Below, piece after piece: positions 34,173 through 43,508 of a DNA stretch of 64,000 nucleotides; position 1 is the first letter of the stretch, and each line of letters starts with the position of its first letter. The position numbers were made by a program, and so were the translations under genes. The notes below the pieces were generated by a model. That model was not told where the DNA came from, ran no database searches, and saw only the letters and a program-made list of their open reading frames with translations. Origin of the DNA: Streptomyces coacervatus. Lineage in GTDB: Bacteria; Actinomycetota; Actinomycetes; Streptomycetales; Streptomycetaceae. The DNA lies in NCBI RefSeq assembly GCF_029223485.1, contig NZ_JARHTP010000031.1, forward strand, positions 1 through 64,000, written 5' to 3'.

Positions 34173-34621
34173 ATCCCCATGCACGAGACCCGGCCGGTCT
34201 GGGCGGCGCACAGCGGCCGGGTGGACTCCAGCCGGGTCTTCCCGTCCGCCACCGCCTTGAAGGCGGCGCTCGCGTCACCGGGCTGCAGGACGAACCCGCT
34301 GTTGGCGGCCTGCAGGGCGGAGCCGCTCGCGGTGACCGGCTTCCAGGGCCGCTTCGCGGTTCCGTCGAGGCTGATACGGACGGTCTCGCCCACTGCCAGG
34401 CAGACCGTACGGCCGCTGTCGGCGGCGCCGAGCGTCGAGGCCGTCGTACAGCCGCCCGTGGGACTCGGCGTCGGGCCGGTCGTCGGGCTCTTCGTGGGGG
34501 TGGGGGACGACGACACGCTGTTGCTGCCGCCCTTGCCGCTGTCGGCCTGGCTGCCGCAGCCGGCGAGGGCGAGGGTGAGTGCCGCGAGGGCGAGGGTCGT
34601 GTGGCGGATCGTTCGGCGCAT
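34139..34621 (-). CDS. putative lipoprotein
   Basis: The 160-residue protein has a type II signal peptide with lipobox LALAGC (Cys22), then a Ser/Thr/Pro linker (residues 25-56). A small extracytoplasmic domain with three further Cys follows (GGCTTAS, RTVCLAVG, RPLCAAQTGRVSC). The last residues, GIQEWWVTVVVK, look like a beta strand. There is no family I can name. ATG at 34621 preceded by GAGGCC. Downstream end overlaps the small membrane protein on the other strand. Confidence 0.75.
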   Translation of the reverse strand: MRRTIRHTTLALAALTLALAGCGSQADSGKGGSNSVSSSPTPTKSPTTGPTPSPTGGCTTASTLGAADSGRTVCLAVGETVRISLDGTAKRPWKPVTASGSALQAANSGFVLQPGDASAAFKAVADGKTRLESTRPLCAAQTGRVSCMGIQEWWVTVVVK

Positions 34622-34702
34622 GGGGGGCCTCCTCTCCCATGTGACGTGTGAGCAGCACGTTCGGATCCGCCCCCAGTGCTAAACGCCTGGGGGGACCCCC
34701 AT

Positions 34703-34739
34703 CTGAGCCCCGGCCGCGAAGGCGGCGACCGGGGCTCAG
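34703..34739. terminator. terminator hairpin after the S53 peptidase
   Basis: An 11-bp perfect stem (34703-34713 with 34729-34739) around a 15-base loop, 24 bases past the stop of the S53 gene, in the space before the lipoprotein gene. Confidence 0.75.
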
Positions 34740-34762
34740 GGTCAAACGGGGTCGGACAGTGA

Positions 34763-36829
34763 TCAGCTGGTCGTCACGGCGGTGTCGTCGAGGACGAAGC
34801 TGGTCTGGAGCGAGGAGTCCTCGACACCGCTGAACTTCAGGGTGACGGTCGAGCCCGCGTACGAGCTCAGGTCGAAGGACTTCTGGGCGTACCCGGAGGC
34901 GGCGTTGAGGTTCGAGTACGTCGCCAGGGTCGTCGAACCGGCGGTGACGGTCAGCTTGTCGTAGGCCGTGCTGCCGGTCTCCGCGGTGTCGATGTGCAGG
35001 TAGAAGGTGAAGGTCGCCTTGCAGCCGCTCGGCACGGTCACCGACTGGGACAGCGTGTCGGTGTGCGAGGAGCCGTATCCGTCCAGCCAGGCGTAGTACG
35101 AACCGGCGTGTGCCGACTCACTGCTGGAGTTGGTGATGACACCGCTGGACGAGGTCCAGGTGGTGTTGCCCGACTCGAAGCCCGGGTTGCCGAGCAGCTG
35201 GGACGAGGTGCAGGTGCCGCTGCTGGAACCGACGGTCCAGGTGAAGGAGGTCGAGCCGGAGGCGCCCGTGCTGTCGCTCGCGGTGACGGTGACCTGGTAG
35301 GTGCCCGCGGTGGACGCCGTACCCGTGATCTTGCCGGTCGAGCTGCTGATCGACAGCCCGGTCGGCAGGCCGCTCGCGCTGTAGGTCAGGGTCGCCCCCG
35401 CGCTGTCGGTGGCGCTGATCTGGAGGCTGACCGAGCTGCCGGTCGTCGTCGACTGGCTGCCCGGGTTGGTGACGGTCACCGTGTTGCCGGTGGTGCTGCC
35501 GGAGGTGAAGGCGGTGGTGCCGTTGGGGGTGCCCCAGCCGGTCGGGCCGTCGTAGCCGGTCTCGGCGGTGCAGAAGTAGGCCGTGGAGCAGGAGCCGTTG
35601 CTGCCGCTGGTCACGTCGTACAGGTTGCTGGTGTGGCTGTAGGGGTACTTCGCCGGGTAGTCGCTCGAACCCGGGGTGCCGGCCAGCGCGTACACGCCCG
35701 CGATGATCGGCGCGGAGGCGCTGGTGCCGCCGTAGACCGCCCAGCCGGAGCCGCCGTAGGTGTCGTACACGGCCACACCGGTGGCCGGGTCGGCGACGGC
35801 GGAGACGTCGGCCTCCATGCGCTTGGTGCAGCCGGTGTCGGTCTGCCAGCTCGGCTTGGAGTCGTACGCGGAGCAGCCGGAGCCGGTGCCCTCGGTGGAG
35901 CTGGTCTTCCACACGGACTCGGTCCAGCCGCGGGAGTTGGAGGAGGTGCTCAGCGCCGTGCCGCCGACGGCGGTCACGTACTGGGACGTCGCCGGGTACT
36001 CGGCGCCGTAGGCGGAGTCACCGGAGGAGACGGTGATCGCGACACCCGGGTGCTTGAAGTACGAGGTGTCCTCGCTGGTCTGGGAGGAGGACTCGGAGCC
36101 GCCCCAGCTGTTGGAGACGAACTTGGCGCCGAGCGCGACGGCCTCGTTCTCGGCGGTGCCGAGGTCGGAGTCCGTCGCCGAGTTGGCCTCGACCAGGATG
36201 ATGTTGCAGTTCGGGCAGACGGCGCTGACCATGTCGAGGTCCAGCGCCTCTTCACCGGCCCAGCCGGTGTCGTTGGTGGGCAGCGAGGTCGTGGAACCGG
36301 TCTGGCTGACCTGCTTGAAGCAGCCGCTGGCCTTGGTGCAGGCGGACAGGCCGTATGTCGAGCGGTAAGTGGCCAGGTCCGACTCGGCGTTGGGGTCGTT
36401 GTACGCGTCCACGATGGCGACGGTCAGGCCCGAGCCGCCCGTTGACGGCAGGTTGTAGGCGCTGTGCAGGTTGGCCGGGCTGAGGCCGGAGGGTGCGGCG
36501 GCGGCGACCGCGGAGGCCAGCCGCTGCTTGATGTCGGTGCGGCGCTGGGCGAAGCAGGACGCGTGACCGGGGGCCGCGGTGGCGCACAGGTGCGTGGTGG
36601 GCACCTTCTGGCCGGCCTTGCCGGTTGAGTGGAACGTCTGCCGCTCGGGGGAGGTGAGCGCCTTGGAGTTCTGGGTGGTGCGGGAGATGTGCGAGGCCGC
36701 GGACGCTGCGGGCGTTGCGTGCGCGGGTGCCGCGACGAGTCCGGCAAGGCCGAGCGCGAGGCTGGGGATGGCTACGGCCAGGAGTCTTCGCAGGCTCCGT
36801 CTGGACTTTCCGGTGCGTGTCTGACGCAT
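34763..36829 (-). CDS. secreted S53 (sedolisin-type) serine-carboxyl peptidase
   Basis: The 688-residue exported protein has a signal peptide ending near AHATPAA (residue 40) and a prodomain-like start with KVPTTHLCA. The catalytic S53 features are Glu and Asp in GWAGEEALDLDM and Ser in YGGTSASAP. After the catalytic domain (to about 410) comes an Ig-like putative He-PIG domain (TLTYSASGLPTGLSISS). A C-terminal jelly-roll-like domain (GNPGFESGNTTW...SVTLKF type) follows. It is probably secreted for protein breakdown; two accessory domains suggest binding to a polymer or surface. The ATG at 36829 gives a long Arg-rich Tat-like n-region (SRRSLRRLLA). Confidence 0.85.
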   Translation of the reverse strand: MRQTRTGKSRRSLRRLLAVAIPSLALGLAGLVAAPAHATPAASAASHISRTTQNSKALTSPERQTFHSTGKAGQKVPTTHLCATAAPGHASCFAQRRTDIKQRLASAVAAAAPSGLSPANLHSAYNLPSTGGSGLTVAIVDAYNDPNAESDLATYRSTYGLSACTKASGCFKQVSQTGSTTSLPTNDTGWAGEEALDLDMVSAVCPNCNIILVEANSATDSDLGTAENEAVALGAKFVSNSWGGSESSSQTSEDTSYFKHPGVAITVSSGDSAYGAEYPATSQYVTAVGGTALSTSSNSRGWTESVWKTSSTEGTGSGCSAYDSKPSWQTDTGCTKRMEADVSAVADPATGVAVYDTYGGSGWAVYGGTSASAPIIAGVYALAGTPGSSDYPAKYPYSHTSNLYDVTSGSNGSCSTAYFCTAETGYDGPTGWGTPNGTTAFTSGSTTGNTVTVTNPGSQSTTTGSSVSLQISATDSAGATLTYSASGLPTGLSISSSTGKITGTASTAGTYQVTVTASDSTGASGSTSFTWTVGSSSGTCTSSQLLGNPGFESGNTTWTSSSGVITNSSSESAHAGSYYAWLDGYGSSHTDTLSQSVTVPSGCKATFTFYLHIDTAETGSTAYDKLTVTAGSTTLATYSNLNAASGYAQKSFDLSSYAGSTVTLKFSGVEDSSLQTSFVLDDTAVTTS

Positions 36830-37163
36830 GGGGGTACTGCCTCCGTCGTTGGAGTGGGGTTCTCGACGCTGGTGGCAGGCCTGTGACGCGCGTAGCGGCG
36901 GCGGTGCGCGATGCCGTCATGGGCATGACACATTGAACGTCCTGTGATGCCGTTGGTGACGCCGTTGTGGTGCGGTTGTGTGTGACATGACAGGACGGCC
37001 AGAAAGTAGCGGGTGGCGAGGACGCCGGAACAGACGCGCCGGAAGAACTTTGCCGCTCCATAGAAGCTCCATGGACGGCGCATGGAAGACGTTTGGTCGG
37101 CCCATGAAAGCTCCATGGGCCGACCCGAAGCCTTGGGAGGCAGGCAGCAGAAGCCTTGGGAGG
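36830..37163. other. intergenic: S53 promoter region and nrdB 3' region
   Basis: No gene of convincing codon use. It holds the nrdB-side hairpin (37095-37125), a 15-bp direct repeat GAAGCCTTGGGAGGC (37127-37141 and 37150-37164, the second running into the nrdB stop), several CCATGG-type palindromic bits and, near 36920-36990, lower-GC sequence likely to hold the S53 promoter. Confidence 0.6.
37095..37125 (-). terminator. terminator hairpin after nrdB
   Basis: A perfect 12-bp stem (37095-37106 with 37114-37125) around a 7-base loop, about 40 bases beyond the nrdB stop. Confidence 0.8.
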
Positions 37164-38174
37164 CTAGAAGTCCTCGTCGAGGTCGACCGTGCCCTCCACC
37201 GCGACCTGGTACGCCGAAGGGCGGCGCTCGAAGAAGTTGGTCAGTTCCTGGACGCCCTGCAACTCCATGAAGGAGAAGGGGTTCTCGGAGCCGTACACCG
37301 GGGCGAAGCCGAGGCGGGTGAGGCGCTGGTCGGCGACGCATTCCAGGTACTGGCGCATCGATTCGGTGTTCATGCCGGGCAGGCCGTCACCGCACAGATC
37401 GCGCCCGAACTGCAGCTCGGCCTCGACGGCTTCCCTCAGCATGTCCGTCACCTCCTGCTGGAGCTGGTCGTCGAAGAGCTCCGGCTCCTCCTTGCGGACG
37501 GTGTCGACCACGTCGAACGCGAAGCTCATGTGCATGGTCTCGTCACGGAACACCCAGTTGGTGCCGGTGGCGAGTCCGTGCAGCAGACCGCGGCTGCGGA
37601 ACCAGTACACGTACGCGAAGGCGCCGTAGAAGAACAGGCCCTCGATGCAGGCCGCGAAGCAGATCAGGTTGAGCAGGAAGCGGCGCCGGTCGGCCTTGGA
37701 CTCCAGGCGGTCGAGCTTGTCCACCGAGTCGATCCACTTGAAGCAGAACTGGGCCTTCTCGCGGATGGAGGGGATGTTCTCGACGGCCGCGAAGGCGGCG
37801 GCGCGGTCCTCCGGGTCGGGGAGGTAGGTGTCCAGGAGGGTCAGATAGAACTGGACGTGGACTGCCTCCTCGAACAGCTGGCGGCTCAAATAGAGCCGTG
37901 CTTCGGGGGAGTTGATGTGCTTGTACAGCGTCAGGACCAGGTTGTTCGCCACGATCGAGTCGCCCGTCGCGAAGAAGGCGACCAGACGGCCGATCAGGTG
38001 CTGCTCGGCGGGCGTCAGCTTGGCGAGGTCGGCGACGTCCGAGTGGAGGTCGACCTCCTCCACGGTCCAGGTGTTCTTGATGGCGTCCCGGTAGCGCTCG
38101 TAGAAGTCCGGGTAGCGCATGGGGCGGAGGGTCAGCTCGAAGCCCGGGTCGAGCAGATTCTGGGTGGTGGACAT
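37164..38174 (-). CDS. nrdB: class Ia ribonucleotide reductase beta subunit
   Basis: The 336-residue radical-bearing subunit has metal ligands D72 (in ATGDS), E102/E103 and H106 in FEEAVHVQFY, and the second cluster RDETMH. Y110, four residues after H106, matches the radical tyrosine position of class Ia (E. coli Y122). It supplies the tyrosyl radical to NrdA for making dNTPs aerobically. The stop of nrdA sits at its start (38174), so the two genes are coupled. Streptomyces also has the class II NrdJ enzyme elsewhere; B12 availability decides which is used. Confidence 0.92.
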   Translation of the reverse strand: MSTTQNLLDPGFELTLRPMRYPDFYERYRDAIKNTWTVEEVDLHSDVADLAKLTPAEQHLIGRLVAFFATGDSIVANNLVLTLYKHINSPEARLYLSRQLFEEAVHVQFYLTLLDTYLPDPEDRAAAFAAVENIPSIREKAQFCFKWIDSVDKLDRLESKADRRRFLLNLICFAACIEGLFFYGAFAYVYWFRSRGLLHGLATGTNWVFRDETMHMSFAFDVVDTVRKEEPELFDDQLQQEVTDMLREAVEAELQFGRDLCGDGLPGMNTESMRQYLECVADQRLTRLGFAPVYGSENPFSFMELQGVQELTNFFERRPSAYQVAVEGTVDLDEDF

Positions 38175-40546
38175 TACTGGCAGGCCTCGCAGGACTCGGG
38201 GTTTTCCAGGGAGCAGGCGACCGCGTCGGGGTCGGCTGCTTGCTGCACGGGGATGGTCTTTTCAGGCTGAGCTTGGGCTTGGGCGGCGCGGGCGATGCGG
38301 GTCGCCGGGCGGGAGCGCAGGTAGTACGTCGTCTTCAGGCCCTGCTTCCAGGCATACGCGTACATCGAGGAGAGCTTGCCGATGGTCGGCGTCTCCAGGA
38401 ACAGGTTCAGGGACTGGGACTGGTCCAGGTAGGGGGTGCGGGCCGCCGCCATGTCGATCAGGCCGCGCTGCGGGATCTCCCATGCCGTGCGGTACAGGGC
38501 GCGTACGTCGGCGGGGATCCAGGCGAAGTCCTGCACCGAGCCGTTGGCGTCGCGCAGCGCCTCGCGGGTGCGGGCGTCCCAGACACCCAGCTCCTTCAGG
38601 TCCTTCACCAAGTACGAGTTGACCTGCAGGAATTCACCGGACAACGTCTCGCGCTTGAAGAGGTTCGACACCTGCGGCTCGATGCACTCGTACACGCCCG
38701 CGATCGACGCGATGGTGGCGGTCGGGGCGATGGCCAGCAGCAGGCTGTTGCGCATACCGACGGTGGCGATGCGTTCCCGCAGTGCCGCCCAGCGCTCCGG
38801 CCAGGTGAGTTCGGTGTCGTAGTGGTCGGGGTGCAGGATGCCGCGGGCCGTACGGGTCTTCTCCCAGGCCGGCAACGGGCCGCTCCGCTCGGCCAGGTCG
38901 GCCGAGGCCTCGTACGCGGCGAGCATGATGCGCTCGGCGATACGGGTGGACAGGGCCTTGGCCTCCGGCGAGTCGAAGGGCAGGCGGAGCTTGAAGAAGA
39001 CGTCCTGCAGGCCCATCGCGCCGAGGCCCACGGGGCGCCAGCGCGCGTTCGACCGGCCCGCCTGCTCGGTGGGGTAGAAGTTGATGTCGACCACGCGGTC
39101 CAGGAAGGTCACCGCCGTGCGGACGGTCTCGTCCAGCCGCTCCCAGTCGATGTCCCGACCGGCAACGAATGCGCCGAGGTTGACCGAACCCAGGTTGCAG
39201 ACCGCCGTCTCGCCGTCGTCCGTGACCTCCAGGATCTCCGTGCAGAGGTTGGAGGAGTGGACGACGTGGCCCGGCTCGGCCGTCTGGTTTGCGGTGCGGT
39301 TGGCGGCGTCCTTGAAGGTCATCCAGCCGTTGCCGGTCTGGGCGAGGGTGCGCATCATGCGGCCGTAGAGGTCGCGGGCGGGGATGGTCTTGCGCGCGAG
39401 ACCCTCGGCCTCGGCCTTGCGGTAGGCGGCGTCGAACTCCTCGCCCCACAGGTCCACCAGCTCGGGCACGTCGGCGGGCGAGAAGAGGGACCACAGCTCG
39501 TCGGCGTTGACGCGACGCATGAACTCGTCCGGGATCCAGTGCGCGAGGTTCAGGTTGTGCGTACGGCGGGCGTCCTCACCGGTGTTGTCGCGCAGCTCCA
39601 GGAACTCCTCGATGTCGGAGTGCCAGGTCTCCAGATAGACCGCGGCCGCGCCCTTGCGTCGGCCGCCCTGGTTCACGGCGGCGACCGAGGCGTCGAGCGT
39701 CTTCAGGAACGGGACGATGCCGTTGGAGTGGCCGTTGGTACCGCGGATCAGCGAACCGCGCGAACGGATCCGGCTGTACGACAGTCCGATGCCGCCGGCG
39801 TGCTTCGAGAGGCGGGCCACCTGGTGGTAGCGGTCGTAGATGGAGTCCAGCTCGTCGAGCGGGGAGTCGAGGAGGTAGCAGGACGACATCTGGGGGTGCC
39901 GGGTGCCGGAGTTGAAGAGCGTGGGCGAGGACGGGAGGTAGTCGAGGCGGCTCATCAGGCCGTAGAGCGCGGCGACTTCGTCGACGGAGCGGGCCGAGTC
40001 GTCCTCGGCGAGGCCGCTCGCCACCCGAAGCATGAAGTGCTGCGGCGTCTCGATGACGCGGCGGGTGATCGGGTGCCGGAGCAGGTAGCGGCTGTGGAGC
40101 GTGCGCAGGCCGAAGTAGCCGAAGCGGTCGTCCCCTTGGGGGTCCACGAGTGCGTCGAGGCGTTCGGCGTGCAGGCGCACGAACTCCGCCGTGCGGTCGG
40201 CGATGAGGCCCTCGCGGTGGCCGACGGCGACCGACTCGGTGAAGGACGTGACGCCCTGCGAGGCGGCCTCCGCGGCGATGCTGACGGTCAGCAGACGCGC
40301 GGCCAGCCGCGAGTACGCGGGGTCGTCCGAGATGAGGCCGGCGGCCGCCTCCGTGGCCAGTTCGCGCAGCTCCGTCTCGTCCGCGCGGGCGGACCGGCCG
40401 CGCAGTGCGGCGGCGGCGACCCGGCCGGGGTCGGCGTCGGGGAGGTCGGCGGTCAGCTCGGTCAGGGTCCGCAGCAGCGCGGCTCCGGGACCGTCGTCGG
40501 CCACCGGGGGCGTCGCTGAAGCCGGTTCGGCTGGCGCGATGGTCAC
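38174..40546 (-). CDS. nrdA: class Ia ribonucleotide reductase alpha subunit
   Basis: The 790-residue catalytic subunit has NLCTEI (active-site Cys), QGGRRKGA-type and PTATIASIAGV signatures. The redox-active C-terminal pair C786/C789 is in SCEACQ. Together with NrdB it reduces ribonucleotides. I chose GTG 40546 (AGGGAGAG upstream) rather than the in-frame ATG 40570, which has no ribosome-binding site. The N-terminal 60 residues carry the regulatory ATP-cone-like part. The 5' leader contains a cobalamin riboswitch, so expression should fall when B12 is present. Confidence 0.93.
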   Translation of the reverse strand: MTIAPAEPASATPPVADDGPGAALLRTLTELTADLPDADPGRVAAAALRGRSARADETELRELATEAAAGLISDDPAYSRLAARLLTVSIAAEAASQGVTSFTESVAVGHREGLIADRTAEFVRLHAERLDALVDPQGDDRFGYFGLRTLHSRYLLRHPITRRVIETPQHFMLRVASGLAEDDSARSVDEVAALYGLMSRLDYLPSSPTLFNSGTRHPQMSSCYLLDSPLDELDSIYDRYHQVARLSKHAGGIGLSYSRIRSRGSLIRGTNGHSNGIVPFLKTLDASVAAVNQGGRRKGAAAVYLETWHSDIEEFLELRDNTGEDARRTHNLNLAHWIPDEFMRRVNADELWSLFSPADVPELVDLWGEEFDAAYRKAEAEGLARKTIPARDLYGRMMRTLAQTGNGWMTFKDAANRTANQTAEPGHVVHSSNLCTEILEVTDDGETAVCNLGSVNLGAFVAGRDIDWERLDETVRTAVTFLDRVVDINFYPTEQAGRSNARWRPVGLGAMGLQDVFFKLRLPFDSPEAKALSTRIAERIMLAAYEASADLAERSGPLPAWEKTRTARGILHPDHYDTELTWPERWAALRERIATVGMRNSLLLAIAPTATIASIAGVYECIEPQVSNLFKRETLSGEFLQVNSYLVKDLKELGVWDARTREALRDANGSVQDFAWIPADVRALYRTAWEIPQRGLIDMAAARTPYLDQSQSLNLFLETPTIGKLSSMYAYAWKQGLKTTYYLRSRPATRIARAAQAQAQPEKTIPVQQAADPDAVACSLENPESCEACQ

Positions 40547-40675
40547 GTGGGGCTCTCCCTCGCTCGGCACGGGGGCCTTGCGGAGGGCAGGGGGCAGTCA
40601 CGAGCGCGCACGGCGTCGCGTCCACCGGCCCACTCCACGAGGCCCGGACGTCAAGGCGCCCGGGCCGGACGGCCT

Positions 40676-40805
40676 GGGCACACTGTCGGCAGGTCCTCGG
40701 ACTGACGCTCAAACGTGCATGAACACGCATGAGTACACCGTTGCGGGACAGTTCCGGATTCGCACCGGATTCCCCTGCGGCGACAGCGAGCATGAGCATA
40801 CATCT
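40676..40805 (-). promoter_or_regulatory. cobalamin (B12) riboswitch upstream of nrdAB
   Basis: Read on the minus strand, the leader has GGGGAATCCGGTGCGAATCC (about 40775-40756), then GTCCCGCAACGGT. The B12 box follows as CAGTCCGAGGACCTGCC (40704-40688). These are the conserved core elements of the cobalamin aptamer. It lies about 130-260 bases before the nrdA start. In Streptomyces the nrdAB operon is known to be switched off by B12 in this way. Confidence 0.92.
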
Positions 40806-40861
40806 TGTGCCGGGATTCGGTTGCACCCCCAGATGTTGTGTCGTGGCGACTTCGGAGCGTG

Positions 40862-41362
40862 TCAGAGCGTCAACTCATAGGTGATCAGCGTGAAGTCGAC
40901 GCCCGGGATCGGGTTCCAGTCGCGCTCGGGGGCGCGGACGAAGCCGGCGCGCTCGTAGATGCGGTGGGCGGCGTGCATGATCGGCTGGGTGGACAGGACG
41001 ATGCCGGTGCAGCCGGCAGCTCTTGCCCGGTCGACACAGGCGCGGACGAGGGCCTCTCCGGCTCCTCTGCCGCGGGCGGCCCGGTCGACGGCGAGCATAC
41101 GGATCTCGGCTTCTGAGGGGCCGGCTATGTCGGCCATGGGGCCCGGGGACGGGACGAAGGTGACGCCGCCGAGGAGTTGGTCGCCCTGGGTGGCCACCAG
41201 TACGTCGGATGCGGCCGCCCGCTTGGCGACGTCCCTCAGTTCGCCGAGGTACCAGTCGCTCTCGCCGAAGGTGAGGAGGCCGTCCTGGAGGTAGGCCTGG
41301 GCGGTGATCTCGCCGAGGGTCTCGTACTCGCCGGGTGCCACCGGCCTGATCACGATGTCCAT
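40862..41362 (-). CDS. GNAT-family N-acetyltransferase
   Basis: The 166-residue GNAT enzyme has the acetyl-CoA loop AVDRAARGRGAGEALV (motif A, R/Q-x-x-G-x-G/A) near residue 100. The late HAAHRIYERAGFV helix (motif B) is near 140. The substrate is not predictable. ATG 41362 is placed where the conserved MDIVIRPVAPGEYETL begins; an upstream in-frame ATG at 41428 would lie in the terminator region. It is downstream of mctP on the same strand but separated by a hairpin, so it has its own promoter. Confidence 0.83.
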   Translation of the reverse strand: MDIVIRPVAPGEYETLGEITAQAYLQDGLLTFGESDWYLGELRDVAKRAAASDVLVATQGDQLLGGVTFVPSPGPMADIAGPSEAEIRMLAVDRAARGRGAGEALVRACVDRARAAGCTGIVLSTQPIMHAAHRIYERAGFVRAPERDWNPIPGVDFTLITYELTL

Positions 41363-41389
41363 GAACCCGAGTGTGCCGGACGGGTACGA

Positions 41390-41423
41390 CAACGGGCCGC
41401 CGGTTTTTCCCGGCGGCCCGTTG
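41390..41423 (-). terminator. terminator hairpin after mctP
   Basis: A perfect 14-bp stem (41390-41403 with 41410-41423) and a TTTTTC loop on the plus strand, between mctP and the GNAT gene. Confidence 0.85.
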
Positions 41424-41460
41424 ATCACCGTAACTACTTGCGTAACTACTGGCGTGATGA

Positions 41461-43098
41461 CTAGTGGGAAGCCCCGGCCGTGGCCGGCGGCAGGTCCGCC
41501 TTCACGCCCGGGTCGCCCGCGTCCGCCGTGTAGTCGTCCGGCTTGGTCTCGTCGACGCCCTCCGGGGCCTTCAGCGCCTTCAGCACGAAGGTGAGCACCA
41601 CCGCCACCACCGCGTTCAGGACGAACGCCGTCAGGCCGATGTAGCCCATCTCGCCGAGGCCCGGGACGTTCGCGTTGGAGCCGCCGAAGTGCTTCTGGCC
41701 CGGGTTGGTCGGGGAGGCGACGCCATACGCGGCGAGGGTGCCGTAGACCATGCCGACCGCCCAGCCCGCGAGCAGCGCCCAGCGGTGGAACCAGCGCGTG
41801 AACAGGCCGCCGACCAGGGCCGGGAAGGTCTGCAGGATCCAGATGCCGCCCAGCAGCTGGAAGTTGATGGCGACCGTCTTGTCCATCGTCAGGACGAAGA
41901 CCAGGGCACCCACCTTCACCAGCAGCGAGACCAGCTTGGAGACCTTGGTCTCCTGTTCCGGCGTCGCGTCCGGCTTGATGAAGTCCTTGTAGATGTTGCG
42001 GGTGAAGAGGTTCGCGGCCGCGATGGACATGATGGCCGCCGGGACGAGCGCGCCGATGCCGATCGCCGCGAAGGCCACGCCTGCGAACCAGCTCGGGAAC
42101 ATGTTCTCGAAGAGCTGCGGGATCGCCAACTGGCCGTTGGTGACCTTGACTCCGGCCGCGATCGCCATGAAGCCCAGCAGTGCGAGCAGGCCCAGCATCA
42201 GCGAATACAGCGGCAGGATCGTGGTGTTGCGGCGGATCACGTTACGGCTCTTCGAGGACAGCGTCGCGGTGATCGAGTGCGGGTACATGAAGAGCGCGAG
42301 CGCGGAGCCCAACGCCAGCGTGGCGTACGTCCATTGGTTCGCCTCGGCCGGAACCAGCGCCCCGCGCGGCTTGCCGGTCACCGGGTTGGGCGTGCTGAAC
42401 GCCGCGCTCGCCTTGGCGAAGATGTCGTCGAAGCCGCCCAGCTTGATCGGGATGTAGATGATCGCGACGGCGATGACGATGTAGATCAGCGCGTCCTTGA
42501 CGAACGCGATCAGCGCGGGCGCGCGCAGGCCCGACGAGTACGTGTACGCCGCCAGCACGCCGAAGGCGATCAGCAGCGGCAGGTCCTTCACGAACCAGTT
42601 GGAGTTCGCGCTGCCGCCGATGCCCATGACGTCCAACACGGCCTGGATGCCGACCAGTTGGAGTGCGATGTACGGCATCGTCGCGAGAATGCCGGTCACG
42701 GCCACCGCCAGCGACAGGCCCTTCGAGCCGAACCTGCCGCGTACGAAGTCCGAGGTGGTGACATATCCGTGCCGGTGCGAGACCGACCACAGCCGCGGCA
42801 GGAACGTGAAGATCAGCGGGTACACCAGGATGGTGTACGGCACCGCGAAGAAGCCGGCCGCACCCGCCGCGTAGATCGCCGCGGGCACGGCGACGAAGGT
42901 GTACGCCGTGTACAGGTCGCCGCCGAGCAGGAACCAGGTGACCCAGGTGCCGAACGACCGTCCGCCCAGGCCCCATTCGTCGAGGCTCTGCTCGTTCTCG
43001 GCCTTGCGCCAGCGTGCCGCCAGGAAGCCCATGACCGTGACGGCCAGGAAGAAGAAGATGAAGACGCCGAGCGCGACGCCGTTCACGCCGTCCTTCAC
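41461..43098 (-). CDS. mctP: sodium:solute symporter, monocarboxylate permease type
   Basis: The 545-residue SSS-family transporter has about 13 membrane helices (for example VALGVFIFFFLAVTVMGFLAAR). It has the GGRSFGTWVTWFLLGGDLYTAYTF start typical of MctP/MctC, which take up lactate, pyruvate or alanine. The GTG start overlaps the DUF3311 stop (GTGA), a pairing typical of SSS permeases that need a small partner. The upstream cstA-ybdD genes are also linked to pyruvate uptake, giving a small carboxylate-uptake block. Confidence 0.87.
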   Translation of the reverse strand: MKDGVNGVALGVFIFFFLAVTVMGFLAARWRKAENEQSLDEWGLGGRSFGTWVTWFLLGGDLYTAYTFVAVPAAIYAAGAAGFFAVPYTILVYPLIFTFLPRLWSVSHRHGYVTTSDFVRGRFGSKGLSLAVAVTGILATMPYIALQLVGIQAVLDVMGIGGSANSNWFVKDLPLLIAFGVLAAYTYSSGLRAPALIAFVKDALIYIVIAVAIIYIPIKLGGFDDIFAKASAAFSTPNPVTGKPRGALVPAEANQWTYATLALGSALALFMYPHSITATLSSKSRNVIRRNTTILPLYSLMLGLLALLGFMAIAAGVKVTNGQLAIPQLFENMFPSWFAGVAFAAIGIGALVPAAIMSIAAANLFTRNIYKDFIKPDATPEQETKVSKLVSLLVKVGALVFVLTMDKTVAINFQLLGGIWILQTFPALVGGLFTRWFHRWALLAGWAVGMVYGTLAAYGVASPTNPGQKHFGGSNANVPGLGEMGYIGLTAFVLNAVVAVVLTFVLKALKAPEGVDETKPDDYTADAGDPGVKADLPPATAGASH

Positions 43099-43358
43099 TT
43101 GGACGCACCGCCCTTCTGCGCGGCGCGGGCGCGCTGGTCACGCTGCCACAGCTGGTACGCCGTCACCGTCAGCGCGGTGGAGATCAGCACCCACAGCATC
43201 TGGTACCAGTAGAAGAACGGGATGCCTGCGAACGCCGGGTCCGTCTTGGCGTATGAGCCGACCCAGAGCATCGCCACGAAGGGCGCCACGAGGCAGAGGG
43301 CGATGACCACGCGGACCGGTGTCACCACCGGGGGTCTCACTTCAGGCGCATCTGACAT
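43095..43358 (-). CDS. DUF3311 small membrane protein
   Basis: The 87-residue protein has two membrane helices (RVVIALCLVAPFVAMLWVG and YWYQMLWVLISTALTVTAY) and matches DUF3311. Members are encoded directly before SSS-type carboxylate permeases and probably act as accessory subunits. It overlaps the mctP start by 4 bases. ATG 43358 with GGAGCC upstream. No catalytic residue is visible. Confidence 0.8.
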   Translation of the reverse strand: MSDAPEVRPPVVTPVRVVIALCLVAPFVAMLWVGSYAKTDPAFAGIPFFYWYQMLWVLISTALTVTAYQLWQRDQRARAAQKGGASK

Positions 43359-43508
43359 ATGTGCGGCTCCGTCCCCTCACTGATCCCATTGATCACCTGT
43401 GTAATGCGCAGGCAATCTAGGTCACCGCGCGAAGGCAGCGGAAGACCTCGTCCGCATATCGGTATGTCGATTCCGTGAAGGCCCGACATCGGTGTCATTG
43501 ACTGAGCG

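Noticed and set aside
36830..37163. nrdS-like gene downstream of nrdB
   Set aside because: No AraC-like short frame with a ribosome-binding site was found in the gap before the S53 gene.
8858..40519. Many long open frames opposite or out of frame with real genes (for example the 759-codon frame antisense to nrdA at 38240-40519)
   Set aside because: High GC leaves few stop codons in shadow frames; these translations are Arg/Gly/Ala/Pro-rich, lack family motifs and overlap genes with clear homology.
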